The notes under the pieces are model-generated. The model was given only the letters and a program-made list of their open reading frames with translations. It ran no database searches and had not been told where the DNA came from. Made by a program: the position numbers and the translations under genes. Below are positions 15,563-25,000 of a DNA stretch of 64,000 bases, in pieces. This DNA comes from Pseudomonadota bacterium (lineage in GTDB: Bacteria; Pseudomonadota; Gammaproteobacteria; Steroidobacterales; Steroidobacteraceae). Each line of letters opens with the position of its first letter. Positions within the stretch are counted from its first letter, which is position 1. The stretch covers positions 1 through 64,000 of the forward strand of contig JAEWLQ010000113.1 of assembly GCA_023457495.1 (NCBI GenBank). Reading direction: 5' to 3'.

Positions 15563-17734
15563 TCAGGGAGTACGCCGCCAGGCGAACGGGTAGCGCGAAA
15601 CCCGCGCGACGGCGGTCACGACGATTCCTTGCGTCCCTAACCCGATCTGCACGGCGCCGTCGTGCCCGGTGTCGAACAGGCGTACGCCCGAGGCGCGCCG
15701 GCGTTCGAGCAAGACCGCGCGGGAACGCGCCCGGACATCACCACCGGTCGCGACCGCGAATGGCACGCTCGCGTCTATCCACTTGTCGCCGAACATCAGT
15801 GCATGTTCGCCGACCGCGACGCGCAGCGCGCAGCCACGGCGTTCCGGGCCCGTCGCGGACAGCGCGAAATCCACTCCGTCCCAACGGAAGCGCTCCTCGA
15901 CGCAGGCACGGGCGCCGAGCCGCGATGCCGGCCATCCTCCGCCGACGCGGATGTCGCGAACCGCACGCTCGAACGCTAACAAGGCGGCGCCCTGGGCCCG
16001 GTCCGCATCCAGCCGCGGCAGCACCAGCAGGTCGACCTGGCGCGCGGCCAGCGCATCGAGCGCCGGCAATGCGAGCTGACGAAGTCGCGCGCCACGCGAG
16101 TTCCAGCTGTCGCCGGTGTCGAACAACACGAGGCGGGAATGGGTGGCGATCAAAATCAGCGTCCCGCGGCCGGCATCGAAGACGCTGATTCGCGCCTCTC
16201 CTGGGTCCGGCATTCGGGGATGCCCCAGTACCAGTGGCAATGCCGCGGCCAGTCCCGAAAGACGCAACGGCCAGGGCCATCGGCACAAGACGATGAGCGC
16301 CGCGGGAGCCGCCAGTGCGAACCACCACGCCTCCGGCGCGGCTCGCCAGGTCGCGAGCTGCGAGTCGGCCGCCCAGACGAAACCTGGCCAGCTCGCGTGA
16401 TAGACCTGCTCGGCGAGGCCGAAGAACAGTGCGCTCGCGCTGGGCACGACGAGCACGGTCACGGCGCCGGCCAGCACGAGGGGTACGAGCACGAAGGTCA
16501 CCAGCGGGATAGCGGCGAGATTGACCCAGGCTCCCGCCAGCGAGACGTTGTCGAGCAGCCCACACGTGAGCGGCGCCAACGCGACCGTGATGGCCAGTTG
16601 CAGCCGCAGTGCGCCGCGCAGCCGCGCCCCCGGCGTCTCACCATCGCCCTCGAACCGCGTGGCCGTACAGAGCAGGATCACGCCTACCGCGACGAACGAG
16701 AGCCAGAAGCCGGAGCCGAGCGGCGCCAGCGGGTCCAGCACCAGCACCATGACCAGGGCCAGCGACCAGGTGCGCGCGACCCCGATGTGACGCGCCATGA
16801 CCCGCGCGCAGCCGAACGCGCACAACATGAGCAAGGTGCGCTGCGTCGGCACCGACCAGCCGGCGAGCAGCGCGTAGGCGCCCGCCGACACGACGCCTAA
16901 CAACCACGCGAATGGCTCGCGCTCGAAGCGTCGCGCGGCCGGCAACCAGCGCCAGCAGGTTCGAGCGACCGCGAATGCGCACAGGGCGAACAGCGTGACG
17001 TGCAGGCCGGAGATGGCGACGAGATGCGTGGTGCCGGTCGCATTGAACACGCGCCATTGGTCGAGGCTCAGGCGGTCCGTGAATCCCACCGAGAGCGCGG
17101 CCAGCAATGCCGCCGCATCCGGGTCGGACACCGTTTGCGCGATGTTTCCGGCGATGCGGGCGCGAATCGCGTCGATCGACGAGCGCGCCAGGTGCCGTCG
17201 TTCGTTCAGGGCCGATGCGACGACCTTGGCGCGCAGGTGCACCCCATCGCGAAACGCACCGCGCTCGGATTGCGGACCGACGAAATTGCGGGACTCCACG
17301 TAGGGTTGGTGTCGAACCAGCCATTGCCAGCGTTCGCCGGCCCGCGGCACGACGGGTGCGTCGCCCCAGGCGAGCCGGGCGCGACGCCAGCGCGAATCGC
17401 GGCCGGGGCCTTCGATGATCCGGACCTCGGCATCGAACCGCAGGTCGGCGCCGAAACGCGCCGGAACGCCGATGACGATGCCTTCGAGCAGAAGACGGGA
17501 GTACGTTGCGTTCGCCGGCAGCAACAGGGACTCCCAGTGCTTTATCACACCTTGGGTCATCAGCAACCCGAGTCCGAACAGCGCGATGCGCCGGGGCCAC
17601 GCCTGCCGCCACAGGCCCGAAAGCGCGCAACAAACTAGCGCGGCTGTGGCGGCGAAGAGCCAGCCTACAGACAGCGTGCGCGCCGCGGCCAGCGCAAGCA
17701 GAACACCGGCAAAAAATGAGAGTGCGCCCTGCAC
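15563..17734 (-). CDS. comEC: ComEC/Rec2 DNA-uptake channel with degenerate metallo-beta-lactamase domain
   Basis: The 723-residue protein has N-terminal membrane segments and a DUF4131-like beta domain (about 30-180), then the multi-spanning competence domain (about 200-480, with GTTHLVAISGLHVTLF, a ComEC hallmark) and a C-terminal metallo-beta-lactamase-like domain from about 520. ComEC forms the inner-membrane pore for single-stranded DNA. The family's metal-ligand motif, usually like SHGDNDHxGG, reads PRLDADRAQG here (residues 573-582), so the histidines are gone, and the later HHGS-type motif is also missing. The start is GTG 17734. Channel function may persist while nuclease function is probably lost. 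Confidence 0.88.
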   Translation of the reverse strand: MQGALSFFAGVLLALAAARTLSVGWLFAATAALVCCALSGLWRQAWPRRIALFGLGLLMTQGVIKHWESLLLPANATYSRLLLEGIVIGVPARFGADLRFDAEVRIIEGPGRDSRWRRARLAWGDAPVVPRAGERWQWLVRHQPYVESRNFVGPQSERGAFRDGVHLRAKVVASALNERRHLARSSIDAIRARIAGNIAQTVSDPDAAALLAALSVGFTDRLSLDQWRVFNATGTTHLVAISGLHVTLFALCAFAVARTCWRWLPAARRFEREPFAWLLGVVSAGAYALLAGWSVPTQRTLLMLCAFGCARVMARHIGVARTWSLALVMVLVLDPLAPLGSGFWLSFVAVGVILLCTATRFEGDGETPGARLRGALRLQLAITVALAPLTCGLLDNVSLAGAWVNLAAIPLVTFVLVPLVLAGAVTVLVVPSASALFFGLAEQVYHASWPGFVWAADSQLATWRAAPEAWWFALAAPAALIVLCRWPWPLRLSGLAAALPLVLGHPRMPDPGEARISVFDAGRGTLILIATHSRLVLFDTGDSWNSRGARLRQLALPALDALAARQVDLLVLPRLDADRAQGAALLAFERAVRDIRVGGGWPASRLGARACVEERFRWDGVDFALSATGPERRGCALRVAVGEHALMFGDKWIDASVPFAVATGGDVRARSRAVLLERRRASGVRLFDTGHDGAVQIGLGTQGIVVTAVARVSRYPFAWRRTP

Positions 17735-17789
17735 TCAGAGGCCGTTTGGCGGCGGCGTGCACGGCTGGCCGATGCTAGAGTGCCCCCCG

Positions 17790-18326
17790 ATGCCCCGGCA
17801 CCTGTTTCGCAAAATCACGCCCCGCAGCGAGACCCTGCGCAACCACTGGGCATTGAAGCCGTTCGGCCGCTTTTTCGGCGACCCACGGCTGTGGTCACTG
17901 CAGCGGCGTACCGTCACTCCCGCGTTCGGCGCGGGGCTCGCCATCTGCTTCATTCCCCTGCCTATCCACCTTCCGGTGGCCGCGCTGACGGCTATCTTCT
18001 GCCGCATCCATGTCCCGACCATCATGGTCGCGCTATTCGCGGTCAATCCGCTGACCATGGTGCCGGCTTACTACCTGGCCTACCGGCTCGGCGTGATCGT
18101 CACCGGCGAACCGGTGAAGCAGTTCAACTTCGAGCTGAGTTGGGATTGGGTGCAGCATGGCCTCGGCCCGATGTGGAAGCCCTTCCTGATCGGTTGTGGG
18201 CTCACGGGCGCGCTGGCAGGCCTGCTGGGATACGCCCTGCTCGACGTGCTGTGGCGTTACAACACGCGCAAGAGATATCGCGAACGCGCGGGCGCCGCGA
18301 CTTCCAAATCAGGCGCGTTCGACTAG
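17790..18326 (+). CDS. DUF2062 membrane protein
   Basis: The 178-residue protein matches the DUF2062 family: an N-terminal RNHWALKPFGR-type basic stretch, a membrane segment with FGAGLAICFIPLPIHLP, a second with the NPLTMVPAYYLAY motif, and a C-terminal helix. The function is unknown. In related genomes the gene commonly lies between comEC and lolD, as here. Its last 18 bp overlap the 3' end of lolD on the other strand. It diverges from comEC with 55 bp between starts, which must hold both promoters. Confidence 0.85.
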   Translation: MPRHLFRKITPRSETLRNHWALKPFGRFFGDPRLWSLQRRTVTPAFGAGLAICFIPLPIHLPVAALTAIFCRIHVPTIMVALFAVNPLTMVPAYYLAYRLGVIVTGEPVKQFNFELSWDWVQHGLGPMWKPFLIGCGLTGALAGLLGYALLDVLWRYNTRKRYRERAGAATSKSGAFD

Positions 18327-18992
18327 ATTTCCGCGTTCCAGCTCGAGGATGCGGTCCATGCGCGCCGCGAGTTTGCGATCATGGGTCACGACCACCAGGC
18401 TGGTCGCGAGCTCGCGATTGAGCTCGAGCATCAGCTCGAACACGGACTCCGCATTGGCGCCATCGAGATTTCCGGTGGGCTCGTCCGCGAGCACGATGCG
18501 CGGACCGGTGACGAGCGCGCGCGCCACGGCCGCGCGCTGCCGCTCGCCGCCCGACAATTCATTGGGACGATGGATCAGCCGCTCCCCGAGACCGACCCGC
18601 TCGAGGATCTTCCGCGCGCGATCCTCGGCTTCCGCATGCGGCGTGCGCCGCACGAGCAGCGGCATCGCGACGTTCTCGAGCGCCGAGAACTCCTGCAACA
18701 GGTGGTGAAACTGGTAGATGAAACCGAGCGCGCGATTGCGCAGCTCACCACGCGCGCGTTCGTCCAGCGCATGAATGTCCTGGCCGCCGACGCGCACCGT
18801 GCCCGAGGTCGGGCGATCGAGCCCGCCCAGGATCTGCAGCAGCGTCGTCTTGCCGGACCCGGATGCGCCGATGATGGCGATGCGTTCGCCGGCGCGGATC
18901 TCGAGGCCGACGCCGCGCAGCACATCCAGGTCGATGGGTCCCTGGCGAAAGCTGCGCGCGATCGCATTCGCTTCGAGGACGAGATCAGTCAT
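18309..18992 (-). CDS. lolD: Lipoprotein-releasing ABC ATPase LolD
   Basis: The 227-residue ATPase has Walker A GASGSGKTTLL at about residue 40, signature LSGGERQRAAVARAL, Walker B IVLADEPTGNLDG and the switch His in VVVTHDRKLA. LolD powers release of outer-membrane lipoproteins from the inner membrane to LolA. It overlaps the upstream permease gene by 8 bp and completes a lolC-lolE-lolD set read leftwards. The C terminus overlaps the convergent DUF2062 gene by 18 bp. Confidence 0.96.
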   Translation of the reverse strand: MTDLVLEANAIARSFRQGPIDLDVLRGVGLEIRAGERIAIIGASGSGKTTLLQILGGLDRPTSGTVRVGGQDIHALDERARGELRNRALGFIYQFHHLLQEFSALENVAMPLLVRRTPHAEAEDRARKILERVGLGERLIHRPNELSGGERQRAAVARALVTGPRIVLADEPTGNLDGANAESVFELMLELNRELATSLVVVTHDRKLAARMDRILELERGNLVERA

Positions 18993-20241
18993 GTCGGAGA
19001 GCCTCCGCGGGCATGGTGCGCGCCGCGCGCCACGCCGGGTAGATAGTTGCGAGCGCCGCGAGCAGCAGCGCGACCAGGGACACCTCGAGCACGTCGCCGA
19101 TGCGGACCTCGGAGGGCAGATCGCTCATGTAGTAGACGCTGGCGTCGAGGAATTGCACGGCGAAGAGGCGCTCGATCGCGTGCACGATGACCTGCACGTT
19201 GCTCGCGACCAGCCACCCGAGCAGTGTCCCGGCCAGCGTGCCCACGAGGCCGATCAGCGCCCCCTGCAGCAGGAACGCGCGCAGCACGTTGACCGGCGCG
19301 GCGCCGATGGTGCGCAGGATCGCGATGTCGGTCTGTTTTTCCTTGACGATCATCACCAGCATCGCGACGAGATTGATCGCCGCGACCACCACCAGAATGA
19401 GCAGGATGAAGAACATCATCGATTTCGTGAGCTCGATGGACCGGAAGAACACCGCGTGGTCGCGCGTCCAGTCCGTGACGAAGTAACCGTTGCCGTCGAA
19501 ATCGATGTCGCGCGCCACGTCTCGCACGATGCGCGGCGCGGCGAATGGATCCTCGAGCGCGAGGCGCAGGCCGGTCACGCTGTCGCCCAGGCGATAGAGC
19601 CTGGCCGCGTCGCTCATGTGGGTGAGCGCCAGGCCGCGGTCGTATTCGTACATGCCGGATTCGAAAATGCCGCTGACCGTGAAGCGTTTCGTGCGCGGCA
19701 CGAAACCGGCCGGCGTCGCGGTGCCCTCGGGCGCCATCAACACGACGGTCTGGCCGACCGTCACCCCGAGCTCGGTCGCGAGCGCGTTGCCCAGCACCAT
19801 GCGGAACTTGCCGGGCTCGAGGTCGTCGAGACTGCCCTGCGTGAGCCGGGAGCCGAGGCCCACGGCGCGCGCCTCCTCCTCGGGCAGGATGCCGCGCACC
19901 AGCGTGCCGGCGACGCGCTCGCCGTTGGCGAGCAGGCCGCGCGACTCGACGAACGGCACCACCGCGATGACGCCGGGCGTCTGCGCCGCCTGCTGCTGCG
20001 CGCGACGCCACTGCGGGATTTCGCCCTCGACACCCGTGATCGACGCATGCGAGGTCACCGCCAGCATGCGGCTGCGCAGTTCGGTCTCGAAGCCATTGAG
20101 CACCGACAGCACGACGATCAGCACCGCGACGCCGAGCGCGAGCCCCAGCACCGACATGAAGGCGACGAACGACACGAAGCCGCTGCGATGCGTCGAACGC
20201 AGATATCGCGCGGCCAGGAGCACTTCGTAGGGAGCGCGCAT
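18985..20241 (-). CDS. lolE: Lipoprotein-releasing permease, LolE-like (LolC/E family)
   Basis: The 418-residue protein has the LolC/E layout: one N-terminal membrane helix (about 20-45), a large periplasmic domain (about 50-265), and three C-terminal helices with the FtsX/MacB core motif (KQTDIAILRTIGA). It ends in LRHD, similar to the LRYE end of its neighbour. With the other permease it forms the membrane part of LolCDE. LolE rather than LolC is assigned by elimination, because the neighbouring copy looks more LolC-like; confidence in the letter is low. ATG 20241 lies 7 bp after the upstream stop. Confidence 0.9.
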   Translation of the reverse strand: MRAPYEVLLAARYLRSTHRSGFVSFVAFMSVLGLALGVAVLIVVLSVLNGFETELRSRMLAVTSHASITGVEGEIPQWRRAQQQAAQTPGVIAVVPFVESRGLLANGERVAGTLVRGILPEEEARAVGLGSRLTQGSLDDLEPGKFRMVLGNALATELGVTVGQTVVLMAPEGTATPAGFVPRTKRFTVSGIFESGMYEYDRGLALTHMSDAARLYRLGDSVTGLRLALEDPFAAPRIVRDVARDIDFDGNGYFVTDWTRDHAVFFRSIELTKSMMFFILLILVVVAAINLVAMLVMIVKEKQTDIAILRTIGAAPVNVLRAFLLQGALIGLVGTLAGTLLGWLVASNVQVIVHAIERLFAVQFLDASVYYMSDLPSEVRIGDVLEVSLVALLLAALATIYPAWRAARTMPAEALRHD

Positions 20242-20248
20242 CGCCAAA

Positions 20249-21496
20249 CTACTCGTACCGCAGCGCGTCGGCCGGCGGCACACGCGAGGCGCGCAGCGCC
20301 GGGTAGATCGTCGCCAGCAGCGTGATCAGCATCGCGATGCCGGCGATCCAGGCGATCTGCCCGAAACGCAGCTCGGACGGCAGCTGGTTGATGACATAGA
20401 CCTCCGAGTTGAAGAACTCGAAGTGGAACAGCCGCTCGAGGAATTTCGCGATGACACCCGCGTTGTGGCCGATCAGCGTGCCGAGGATCACACCCAGCGC
20501 GACACCGAACCACGCGATGACCATGCCCTGGACCAGGAAGATCGCCATGACCCTTCGTGGCGAAGTGCCGAGCGTGCGCAGGATCGCGATGTCGGTGCGC
20601 TTGTCCGTCACGACCATGGCGAGCATTGCGACCAGGTAGAAGGCGGCGACCGCGACGATGAGCATGAGGATCAACGCGACCATGGTCTTCTCGATGCGGA
20701 TCGCGCGGAAATAACTCGCGTGATCGCGGGTCCAGTCCGCGACGGCGACGCCGGGCGGTAGTCGGGTCGCGAGCCGCGCGGCGTATTCCGGCGCGCCGAG
20801 CGCGTCGCGGAAGTTCACGTGCATGCCCATGCGCGTATCGGCGCCCGGCAACACGGCGCGCACGTCATCGAGCGCGGCAATCAGCAATGAGCTGTCGTAG
20901 TCCTGCAGCGCGACGTCGAACACGCCGGCCACGGTGAACTCGCGCAGGCGCGGCTCGGGCGCGCCGTTCGCGTCGGTGGTCGGGATGAGCACCGTGATCG
21001 GGTCCCCGACTCCCACGCCCAGCATCTGCGCGATGATCCGACCGATGACGACGCGGTCCGAGCCCGGGGTGAGATCGTCGAGCCGGCCTTCGACCATCGC
21101 CTGCGCGATGCGCTCGACCTCCGTCTCGTGCGCCGGGTCGATGCCCCGCAGCCGCACCGGCAGCATTTCCGGCTTGCGAACCGCCAGCGCCTCGATCTCG
21201 AGAAACGGCGCGGCGGCGACGACATCGGGCGCGGCGCGCACCTCGCGCGTCAATGCCTGCCAGTCCGGCGCGGGTGAGCCGGCGGGCACGTAGATCCGCG
21301 CATGCGATGACAACGCGAGCAGCCGGTCGCGCAGCTCCCCTTCCAGGCCATTCATGACCGACAGGATGACGATGAGCGCGGTCACCCCCAGGCACACGCA
21401 CAGCAGCGAGACCCAGGTGATGAAGGAAACGAAGAACTTGTGAGAGCGGGCCCGCACGTAGCGCAGGCCGATGAACAGGGGCAGGGAATTCAGCAT
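20249..21496 (-). CDS. lolC: Lipoprotein-releasing permease, LolC-like
   Basis: The 415-residue protein starts LPLFIGLRYVRAR and ends PADALRYE, both as in LolC. The N-terminal helix is followed by a periplasmic domain and three C-terminal helices with KRTDIAILRTLGTSPR. It is the first gene of the leftward lolC-lolE-lolD unit and diverges from a small exported-protein gene across 144 bp. Having two different LolC/E permeases fits a heteromeric LolCDE rather than the LolF homodimer of some other bacteria. Confidence 0.9.
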   Translation of the reverse strand: MLNSLPLFIGLRYVRARSHKFFVSFITWVSLLCVCLGVTALIVILSVMNGLEGELRDRLLALSSHARIYVPAGSPAPDWQALTREVRAAPDVVAAAPFLEIEALAVRKPEMLPVRLRGIDPAHETEVERIAQAMVEGRLDDLTPGSDRVVIGRIIAQMLGVGVGDPITVLIPTTDANGAPEPRLREFTVAGVFDVALQDYDSSLLIAALDDVRAVLPGADTRMGMHVNFRDALGAPEYAARLATRLPPGVAVADWTRDHASYFRAIRIEKTMVALILMLIVAVAAFYLVAMLAMVVTDKRTDIAILRTLGTSPRRVMAIFLVQGMVIAWFGVALGVILGTLIGHNAGVIAKFLERLFHFEFFNSEVYVINQLPSELRFGQIAWIAGIAMLITLLATIYPALRASRVPPADALRYE

Positions 21497-21574
21497 TGCG
21501 GGCCATTCTGGGCGAAAAACCGGACGGAGATCACAAAACCACCCATGGAAACGGTCGGCAGCTGGCGACAGCGC

Positions 21575-21602
21575 CTGACTTTGCCATAGCGCGGCGTATA
21601 TT
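21575..21602 (+). promoter_or_regulatory. Candidate promoter for the 21641 gene
   Basis: CTGACT (21575-21580) and TATATT (21597-21602) are separated by 16 bp and lie about 38 bp before the start codon. The -10 matches the sigma-70 consensus well and the -35 only partly. The region otherwise has few AT-rich hexamers, which supports the call. Confidence 0.4.
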
Positions 21603-21640
21603 TCCGCCACGGTCGAGTCGCTGGCCGGGAGGGAAGAAGC

Positions 21641-21931
21641 ATGCTTGCAAGCAAGATGACCACTGGATTGTTGATAGCCGCAGGTCTGGCGGTCGCGGTG
21701 CCGTCCTTTGCCGAAACGCTGGCCATCGACGGCCAGGTCGTGGTCAAACCCTCCGGGGTCGAAACGCCGCAACGCGGCTCGAGCATGAGTGCGGTCGAAG
21801 CGCGCTTCGGCGCCCCCGCCAACAAGAGTTCGCCGGTGGGCAATCCGCCCATCACCAAGTGGTTCTATCCGAACTTCGTGGTGGTGTTCGAGCACGACAA
21901 GGTGCTGCACGCGGTGGTCGGCGCGAGCTGA
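21641..21931 (+). CDS. Small exported protein of unknown function
   Basis: The 96-residue protein has a clear Sec signal peptide (hydrophobic 8-20, cleavage near PSFA-ET at about 24-25). The mature part of about 70 residues has GSSMSAVEARFGAP, resembling the short helix of SmpA/BamE-type small envelope proteins, then PPITKWFYPNFVVVFEHDKVLHAVV, a beta hairpin. Similar short proteins are common in related gammaproteobacteria as conserved hypotheticals. A good ribosome-binding site (GGGAGGGAAG) precedes ATG 21641. It is monocistronic, with a hairpin after the stop. The function is unknown; I infer a periplasmic location. Confidence 0.82.
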   Translation: MLASKMTTGLLIAAGLAVAVPSFAETLAIDGQVVVKPSGVETPQRGSSMSAVEARFGAPANKSSPVGNPPITKWFYPNFVVVFEHDKVLHAVVGAS

Positions 21932-21957
21932 TTCCTTTTCGAGTCGATTGATCCGAT

Positions 21958-21981
21958 CCGGCGCCGCCCCGAAGGCGCCGG
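21958..21981 (+). terminator. Hairpin after the small exported-protein gene
   Basis: A perfect 8-bp stem, CCGGCGCC (21958-21965) with GGCGCCGG (21974-21981), lies 26 bp after the stop. No T-run follows, so it is either a weak or factor-dependent terminator or an mRNA-stabilising hairpin. Confidence 0.45.
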
Positions 21982-22063
21982 AATGGGCCCTGTAGGATCG
22001 TTGCGCGCGTAACTCAGCGATTTCTCACCCGGCACCTACGAGGGGCGGCTTGCAGCGAGCGCG

Positions 22064-25000
22064 ATGACAGGTAAGCTGCCGCGCTCCGCAATGCCCGCCC
22101 TCCTTCATCCACCTATCCCCGCAGCGGGGACCCGCGCACGCTGGCGCCAGCTCTATGGCTCGGCGCGCAGCCTGGCGCTGGCCGAGGCCATCGCGGCAGA
22201 CACGCGTCCGTACCTGGTGATCGCGCGGGACGTGCGCGAGCTGGATCAGCTGCGCGCGGAGCTCGGCTTCTATCTCGGTGGCGCACGCCCGATCCACGCC
22301 CTGCCCGACTGGGAAGTCCTGCCCTACGACCTCTTCTCGCCCCACCCTGACATCATCTCCGAGCGTCTCGCGGCGCTGTCCGAGCTCCCGCGGCTGAAGT
22401 CCGCCGTCCTGCTCGCCTCGGCCGACACGCTGGGGCAGCGCCTCGCGCCGCGCGGCTACGTCGAGGGGCGCACGTTCAATCTCGCCGTCGGCGACCGGCT
22501 CGAGATCGAGCCGCTGCGCGCGCGGCTGGTCGAGAGTGGATATGCCTCCGTCTCGCAGGTCTCGGCGCCGGGTGAATTCGCGCTGCGCGGTTCATTGTTC
22601 GACGTGTTCCCGATGGGCGCCGACTCACCGCTTCGCGTGGACCTGTTCGACGACGAGATCGAGGTGATCCGCGAGTTCGATCCGGAGACCCAGCGCTCCG
22701 GGGCCACGCTCGAGCGGGTGCGTTTGCTGCCGGGGCGCGAGCTGCCGCTCGATGCCGATTCGGTCAAGGCGTTCCGGTTGAGATACCGCAAACGCTTCGA
22801 GGGTGATCCGACCCGCAGCGTGATCTACCGCGGCGTCAGCGATGGCATCGCCCCGCCCGGCATCGAGTTCTACCTGCCGCTGTTCTTCGACACCACCGAC
22901 ACCCTGCTCGACTATCTACCGCAGGAGACGGTGGTGTGCGCGGGCGCGGACCTGCCCGCCGCGATCGAGGCCGCCACGCGCGTCGTGGCCGAGCGCCACG
23001 AGGAGCGCCGCCACGACGTGGAGCGTCCGATCCTCGCGCCGGACGAACTGTTCCTCACCGCCGACGAACTGGCGGCGCGGCTCGACGGTTTCACGCGCAT
23101 CGACATCGATCGCTTCAAGTCGGAAAACGAGGCCGACAACTTCCCCACGAGCGCGCCGCAGGAATGGCGCGTGGACCTGCGAGCCGACCGCCCGCTCGCG
23201 CCACTCGAGAATTTCCTCGCCACCTATCCGGGGCGCGTGCTGCTCGCCGCGGATTCGGCGGGTCGGCGTGAAGTGCTGCTCGAGATGCTGCGTGCGCATT
23301 CACTCGCCCCGGCGCCCGTCGCCGGCTGGCGCGAATTCGTGGACGGCGAGAAGAAGTTCGCCATCTGCGTGGCGCCGGAAATGGCGGGGCTCAACGTCGT
23401 TGCGCCGCCAATCACCGTCCTCGGCGAGGCGCAGCTCTTCGGCCAGCGCGCGCGCCAGGAACGCCGCCGGAGACGCGCGGCCGCCGATCCGCAGGCCATC
23501 CTGCGCGACCTCACGACGCTCGGACCCGGGTCACCGGTGGTGCACGAGGAATACGGCGTCGGGCGCTACGTCGGCCTGCAGATGATGCAAGTCGCGGGAC
23601 AGGACGGCGAATTCGTCGTGATCGAATATGCGGGCGGCGACAAGCTCTACGTGCCGGTGCAGCAGTTGCACCTGGTATCGCGTTACTCCGGCGCTGCGCC
23701 CGAAAGCGCCCCGCTGCACAAGCTCGGCACCGACCAGTGGGCCAAGGCCCGCAAGCGCGCCGCGGACAAGATCCGCGACGTCGCCGCCGAACTACTCGAC
23801 CTGTACGCGCAGCGGCAGGCCAAACGCGGACCGCCGCTGCCCTCGAAGGAGCTCGAGTACCAGGCGTTCGCGAACAGCTTCCCGTTCGAGGAGACGGCAG
23901 ACCAGGCCGAGGCCATCCGCCAGGTACTGGCCGATCTCGCGAACGAAAAGCCCATGGATCGCGTGGTGTGCGGCGACGTCGGCTTCGGCAAGACCGAGGT
24001 CGCGATGCGCGCGGCGTTCGTGGCCGCGCAGGCCGGCAAGCAGGTCGCGGTGCTGGTGCCGACCACGCTTCTGGCCGAGCAGCACGCCAACAATTTCCGC
24101 GACCGCTTCGCCGACTGGCCGGTGCGCATCGAGGCGCTGTCGCGTTTCCGCTCGGGCAAGGAATCGAACGCGGTGCTCGAAGGCATCGAGCGAGGCACGG
24201 TCGACATCGTGATCGCGACGCACCGGCTGCTGCATGCCAACGTGCGCTTCAAGGATCTCGGCCTCGTGATCGTCGACGAGGAGCACCGCTTCGGCGTGCG
24301 CGATAAGGAAAAGCTCAAGACGCTGCGCGCCGAGGTGCACGTGCTGACGCTCACGGCGACGCCGATTCCGCGCACGCTGAACATGGCGCTTGGCGGCCTG
24401 CGCGACCTGTCGTTGATCACCACGCCTCCTTCCGAACGGCTCGCGATCAAGACCTTCGTCACCGAATGGCATGCCGCGACGCTGCGCGAGGCCGCGCTGC
24501 GCGAATTCCGCCGCGGCGGCCAGGTGTACTTCGTGCACAACGTGGTGGAGTCGATCGACAAGACGGCGCAGGAGATCGCGAAGCTGATCCCGGAAGCCGA
24601 CGTGCGCGTGGGCCACGGCCAGATGCGCGAGCGCGACCTCGAGCAGCTCATGGTCGACTTCTATCACCGGCGCTTCAATTTCCTGGTGTGCACGACGATT
24701 ATCGAGAGCGGCATCGACGTTCCGACCGCGAACACCATCATGATCGATCGCGCGGATCGGCTTGGGCTCGCGCAGCTGCACCAGCTGCGCGGCCGCGTCG
24801 GCCGTTCCCATCACCGCGCCTACGCCTACCTGCTCACGCCGCCGCGCAAGGCCCTGTCGCAGGACGCCGTGAAGCGCCTGGAGGCCATCGAATCGCTCGA
24901 GGACCTGGGCGCCGGGTTCGTGCTCGCGACCCACGACCTGGAGATCCGCGGTGCGGGCGAGTTGTTAGGCGAGTCGCAGAGCGGCGAGCTCACCGAGATC

